Origin: Microbacterium lacticum
GTDB lineage: Bacteria > Actinomycetota > Actinomycetes > Actinomycetales > Microbacteriaceae
Assembly (NCBI RefSeq): GCF_006716815.1
Contig: NZ_VFPS01000001.1
Location: 186,001-250,000, forward strand
Direction: 5' to 3'
DNA length: 64,000 nucleotides
Every line of letters begins with the position of its first letter. The stretch's first letter is position 1. Made by a program: the position numbers and the translations under genes. Below, in pieces: positions 62,127 to 64,000 of the stretch. A model generated the notes under the pieces. The model was not told the origin of the DNA. It did not search any database and saw nothing but the letters and a program-made list of their open reading frames with translations.

Positions 62127-63068
62127 CTACGACTCGGTGGTGGTCGGGGGCCCGAGGAGCTCCCAGCCCTCCGTGATCACTCGACCATACAGGACGTCCG
62201 GATCCAGCCGACGCAACTCCTCGGCGAGGCACTCGCGCAGGGTGCGGCGCGGCAGCACGATGTCGTGCGACGGCTGTCCCGGCTGGGTGAGAGTTGCGTC
62301 GATGTCGTTGCTGCGCTGCAGCAGGATGTCGCCACTGGGACGCGTGAGACGGACGAACTGGATGCCGTGCTCCCACTCGTCGGGGTCAGCCGAGCGCCAG
62401 CTCACGGGCACGTCCAGCTTGAGCCGCAACCACGCGGCCATCAGTCCCGTGGAGGGGGAGCTGCCGGCGCCCACGACTTCGACGGCCGTGACCGGCTCGT
62501 ACGGAGGCTGGTCCAGCACGGCGGCGAGCTGCTCACGCCAGCGCGTCAGACGAGTCCAGGCGAGATCGGTGTCGCCGGGTGCGTAGGTCGCACCCAGCTG
62601 GCTGAGCCGGGTCTTCGCGAACGGCGGTGTCGACGCATCCGTGATGCGACGCTGCGCGACACGTCCCACTTCGGAGGTCGAGGGGGAGACCGGCGGGTGA
62701 TCGGGCCACCACGCGACAACCGGAGCGTCAGGCAGCAGCAGGCCGGTGATGAGACCCTCCTGGCTCGCCGCGGCGGGACCATGTGCGCGCAGCACGATGA
62801 CCTCGCTCGCGCCGGCGTCGCCGCCCACGCGAATCTGCGCGTCGAGCTTCGGCTCGCCCGTGGGATCGGCGATCAGCACGATGACGCGCATCGGGTGCTC
62901 GCGGGAGGCGTCGTTGGCGGCCTCGATGGCTTCTTCCTGCAGGCCGTCGGCCGTCACGATGATGAGGGTCAGCACGCGGCCCAGCGCGACCGCACCGCCC
63001 TCTTCACGCACGCTCACGAGCGAGCGCGCGATCTTCGAGACGGTGGTATCGGGCAGATCGACGATCAT
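62127..63068 (-). CDS. opcA: glucose-6-phosphate dehydrogenase assembly protein OpcA
   Basis: Allosteric/assembly partner of G6PDH in cyanobacteria and actinobacteria. 313 residues with an N-terminal DLPDTTVSKIARSLVSVREEGG, a central ARPLDPATS-like part (SREHPMRVIVLIADP), LLPDAPVVAWWPDHPP near 112 and RWREQLAAVLDQPPYEP near 180. ATG 63068 overlaps the zwf stop (ATGA), so they are translationally coupled. Confidence 0.95.
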   Translation of the reverse strand: MIVDLPDTTVSKIARSLVSVREEGGAVALGRVLTLIIVTADGLQEEAIEAANDASREHPMRVIVLIADPTGEPKLDAQIRVGGDAGASEVIVLRAHGPAAASQEGLITGLLLPDAPVVAWWPDHPPVSPSTSEVGRVAQRRITDASTPPFAKTRLSQLGATYAPGDTDLAWTRLTRWREQLAAVLDQPPYEPVTAVEVVGAGSSPSTGLMAAWLRLKLDVPVSWRSADPDEWEHGIQFVRLTRPSGDILLQRSNDIDATLTQPGQPSHDIVLPRRTLRECLAEELRRLDPDVLYGRVITEGWELLGPPTTTES

Positions 63069-64000
63069 GGACGCCTCCAGACGCGGCCGTCGCGGGCCAG
63101 GAGCTCATTGGCGGAAGAGGGGCCCCATGAACCGGGGGCGTACTGCTCGAGCGGACCACCGACGGCGGCCCAGTACTCCTCGACGGGGTCGACGATCTTC
63201 CACGACAGTTCGACCTCTTCGTGACGGGGGAACAGCGGTGGGTCGCCGAGCAGGACATCCAGGATGAGGCGCTCGTACGCCTCGGGGCTGGACTCGGTGA
63301 AGGCGTGCCCGTAGCCGAAGTCCATCGTGACGTCGCGCACCTCATTCGCCGCGCCGGGAACCTTCGAACCGAACCGGATCGTGACGCCCTCGTCGGGCTG
63401 CACGCGGATCACGAGCGCGTTCTGGCCGAGCTCGAGCGTCTGATTGCGCTGGAACAGGTGCTGCGGCGCGCGCTTGAAGACGACCGCGACCTCGGTGACG
63501 CGGCGCCCGAGCCGCTTACCGGTGCGGAGGTAGAACGGGACGCCCGCCCAGCGGCGCGTGGCGATCTCGAGCTTGATGGCGGCGTAGGTCTCGGTCGTCG
63601 ACTCGGGGTTTATGCCGTCCTCGTCGAGGAACGCCGTGACCTCCTCGCCGCCCTGCCAGCCCCCGGCGTATTGTCCGCGGGCAGTCGCGGTGGACAGGTC
63701 CTCCGGCAGGCGGACCGCGGCGAGCACCTTCTCCTTCTCGGCGCGCAGGTGCGAGGCATCCATCGAGATGGGCTCCTCCATCGCGGTCAGAGCCAGCAGC
63801 TGCAGGAGGTGGTTCTGGATGACGTCGCGCGCGGCGCCGATGCCGTCGTAGTACCCGGCGCGGCCGCCGACGCCGATGTCCTCGGCCATCGTGATCTGCA
63901 CGTGGTCGACGTAGTTGGCGTTCCAGATCGGCTCGTACAGCTCGTTGGCGAAGCGCAGCGCGAGGATGTTCTGCACCGTCTCCTTGCCGAGGTAGTGGTC
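63065..64000 (-). CDS. zwf: glucose-6-phosphate 1-dehydrogenase, partial (C-terminal part)
   Basis: Entry enzyme of the pentose phosphate pathway. The window edge cuts inside the active-site motif DHYLGKETVQN, so about the first 200 residues are outside. Seen: YEPIWNANYVDHVQITMAED, GGRAGYYDGIGAARDVIQNH, PFYLRTGKRLGRRVTEV, and the C-terminal DGRVWRRP. Upstream genes are probably other pentose phosphate enzymes, as in related genomes. Confidence 0.97.
   Translation of the reverse strand, partial: DHYLGKETVQNILALRFANELYEPIWNANYVDHVQITMAEDIGVGGRAGYYDGIGAARDVIQNHLLQLLALTAMEEPISMDASHLRAEKEKVLAAVRLPEDLSTATARGQYAGGWQGGEEVTAFLDEDGINPESTTETYAAIKLEIATRRWAGVPFYLRTGKRLGRRVTEVAVVFKRAPQHLFQRNQTLELGQNALVIRVQPDEGVTIRFGSKVPGAANEVRDVTMDFGYGHAFTESSPEAYERLILDVLLGDPPLFPRHEEVELSWKIVDPVEEYWAAVGGPLEQYAPGSWGPSSANELLARDGRVWRRP

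Overview
The window is one contiguous piece of a GC-rich (roughly 70% GC by eye) actinobacterial chromosome. Gene content and order fit Microbacteriaceae, most likely Microbacterium or a close relative: murC-ftsQ-ftsZ-yggS-sepF-yggT-divIVA-lspA-rluA, a ctaCDF / ctaE-qcrCAB supercomplex locus, uvrA-uvrC-rapZ-whiA-gap-pgk-tpi-secG-rbpA, OpcA beside G6PDH, and a MurE with a lysine-type motif. GTG starts are common. No IS element, prophage, CRISPR array, rRNA or tRNA was found.

Layout. 1-744: the partial, apparently frame-disturbed end of a minus-strand membrane-protein gene with a strong promoter. 876-8520: the distal half of the division and cell-wall cluster, then lspA and a pseudouridine synthase. 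8588-21136: housekeeping genes (acyl-CoA ligase, Nudix, dnaE, an unknown membrane protein, hisD, nrdR, pyrD, DUF3043 protein, M20 peptidase, ErpA-like carrier). 21376-30236: the aerobic respiratory chain as two blocks, ctaC-ctaD-ctaF on + and ctaE-qcrC-qcrA-qcrB on -, with a PP2C phosphatase and a rhodanese between them. 30378-37362: trpD, a small membrane protein, a HhH-PHP protein, a standalone 5'-3' exonuclease, a coupled pair of exported proteins (lipoprotein plus PKD-like), a YchJ-type SEC-C protein, a CDF transporter and a small membrane protein. 37636-45121: rpsA, a histidine kinase coupled to a degenerate-GGDEF membrane protein, coaE, a very small acidic ORF and uvrB. 45243-49656: a stand-alone MurE, a small zinc-ribbon protein divergent from an OhrR-like regulator, and a large catalase without a recognisable start codon. 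49730-61283: uvrA-uvrC, rapZ-whiA, sodA, then gap-pgk-tpiA and secG-rbpA. 61339-64000: pgl, opcA and zwf (partial) on the minus strand.

Expression logic. Genes fall into translationally coupled runs (ATGA, TGATG, GTGA overlaps) separated by promoters. Many first genes have a -10-like hexamer 6-9 nt before the start codon and no Shine-Dalgarno, so leaderless transcription seems to be the norm. Genes with longer leaders (ftsZ, divIVA, rpsA, sodA) often carry inverted repeats there.

Most of the window is conserved core genome, and I did not find a clearly new multi-gene system. The least explained signals are a strongly over-represented heptamer (GGATGCC/GGCATCC), the exported lipoprotein/PKD pair, the MurE outlier, the orphan kinase/degenerate-GGDEF pair, the small acidic ORF at 42846, the catalase without a start codon, and the UvrC and DivIVA repeat expansions.
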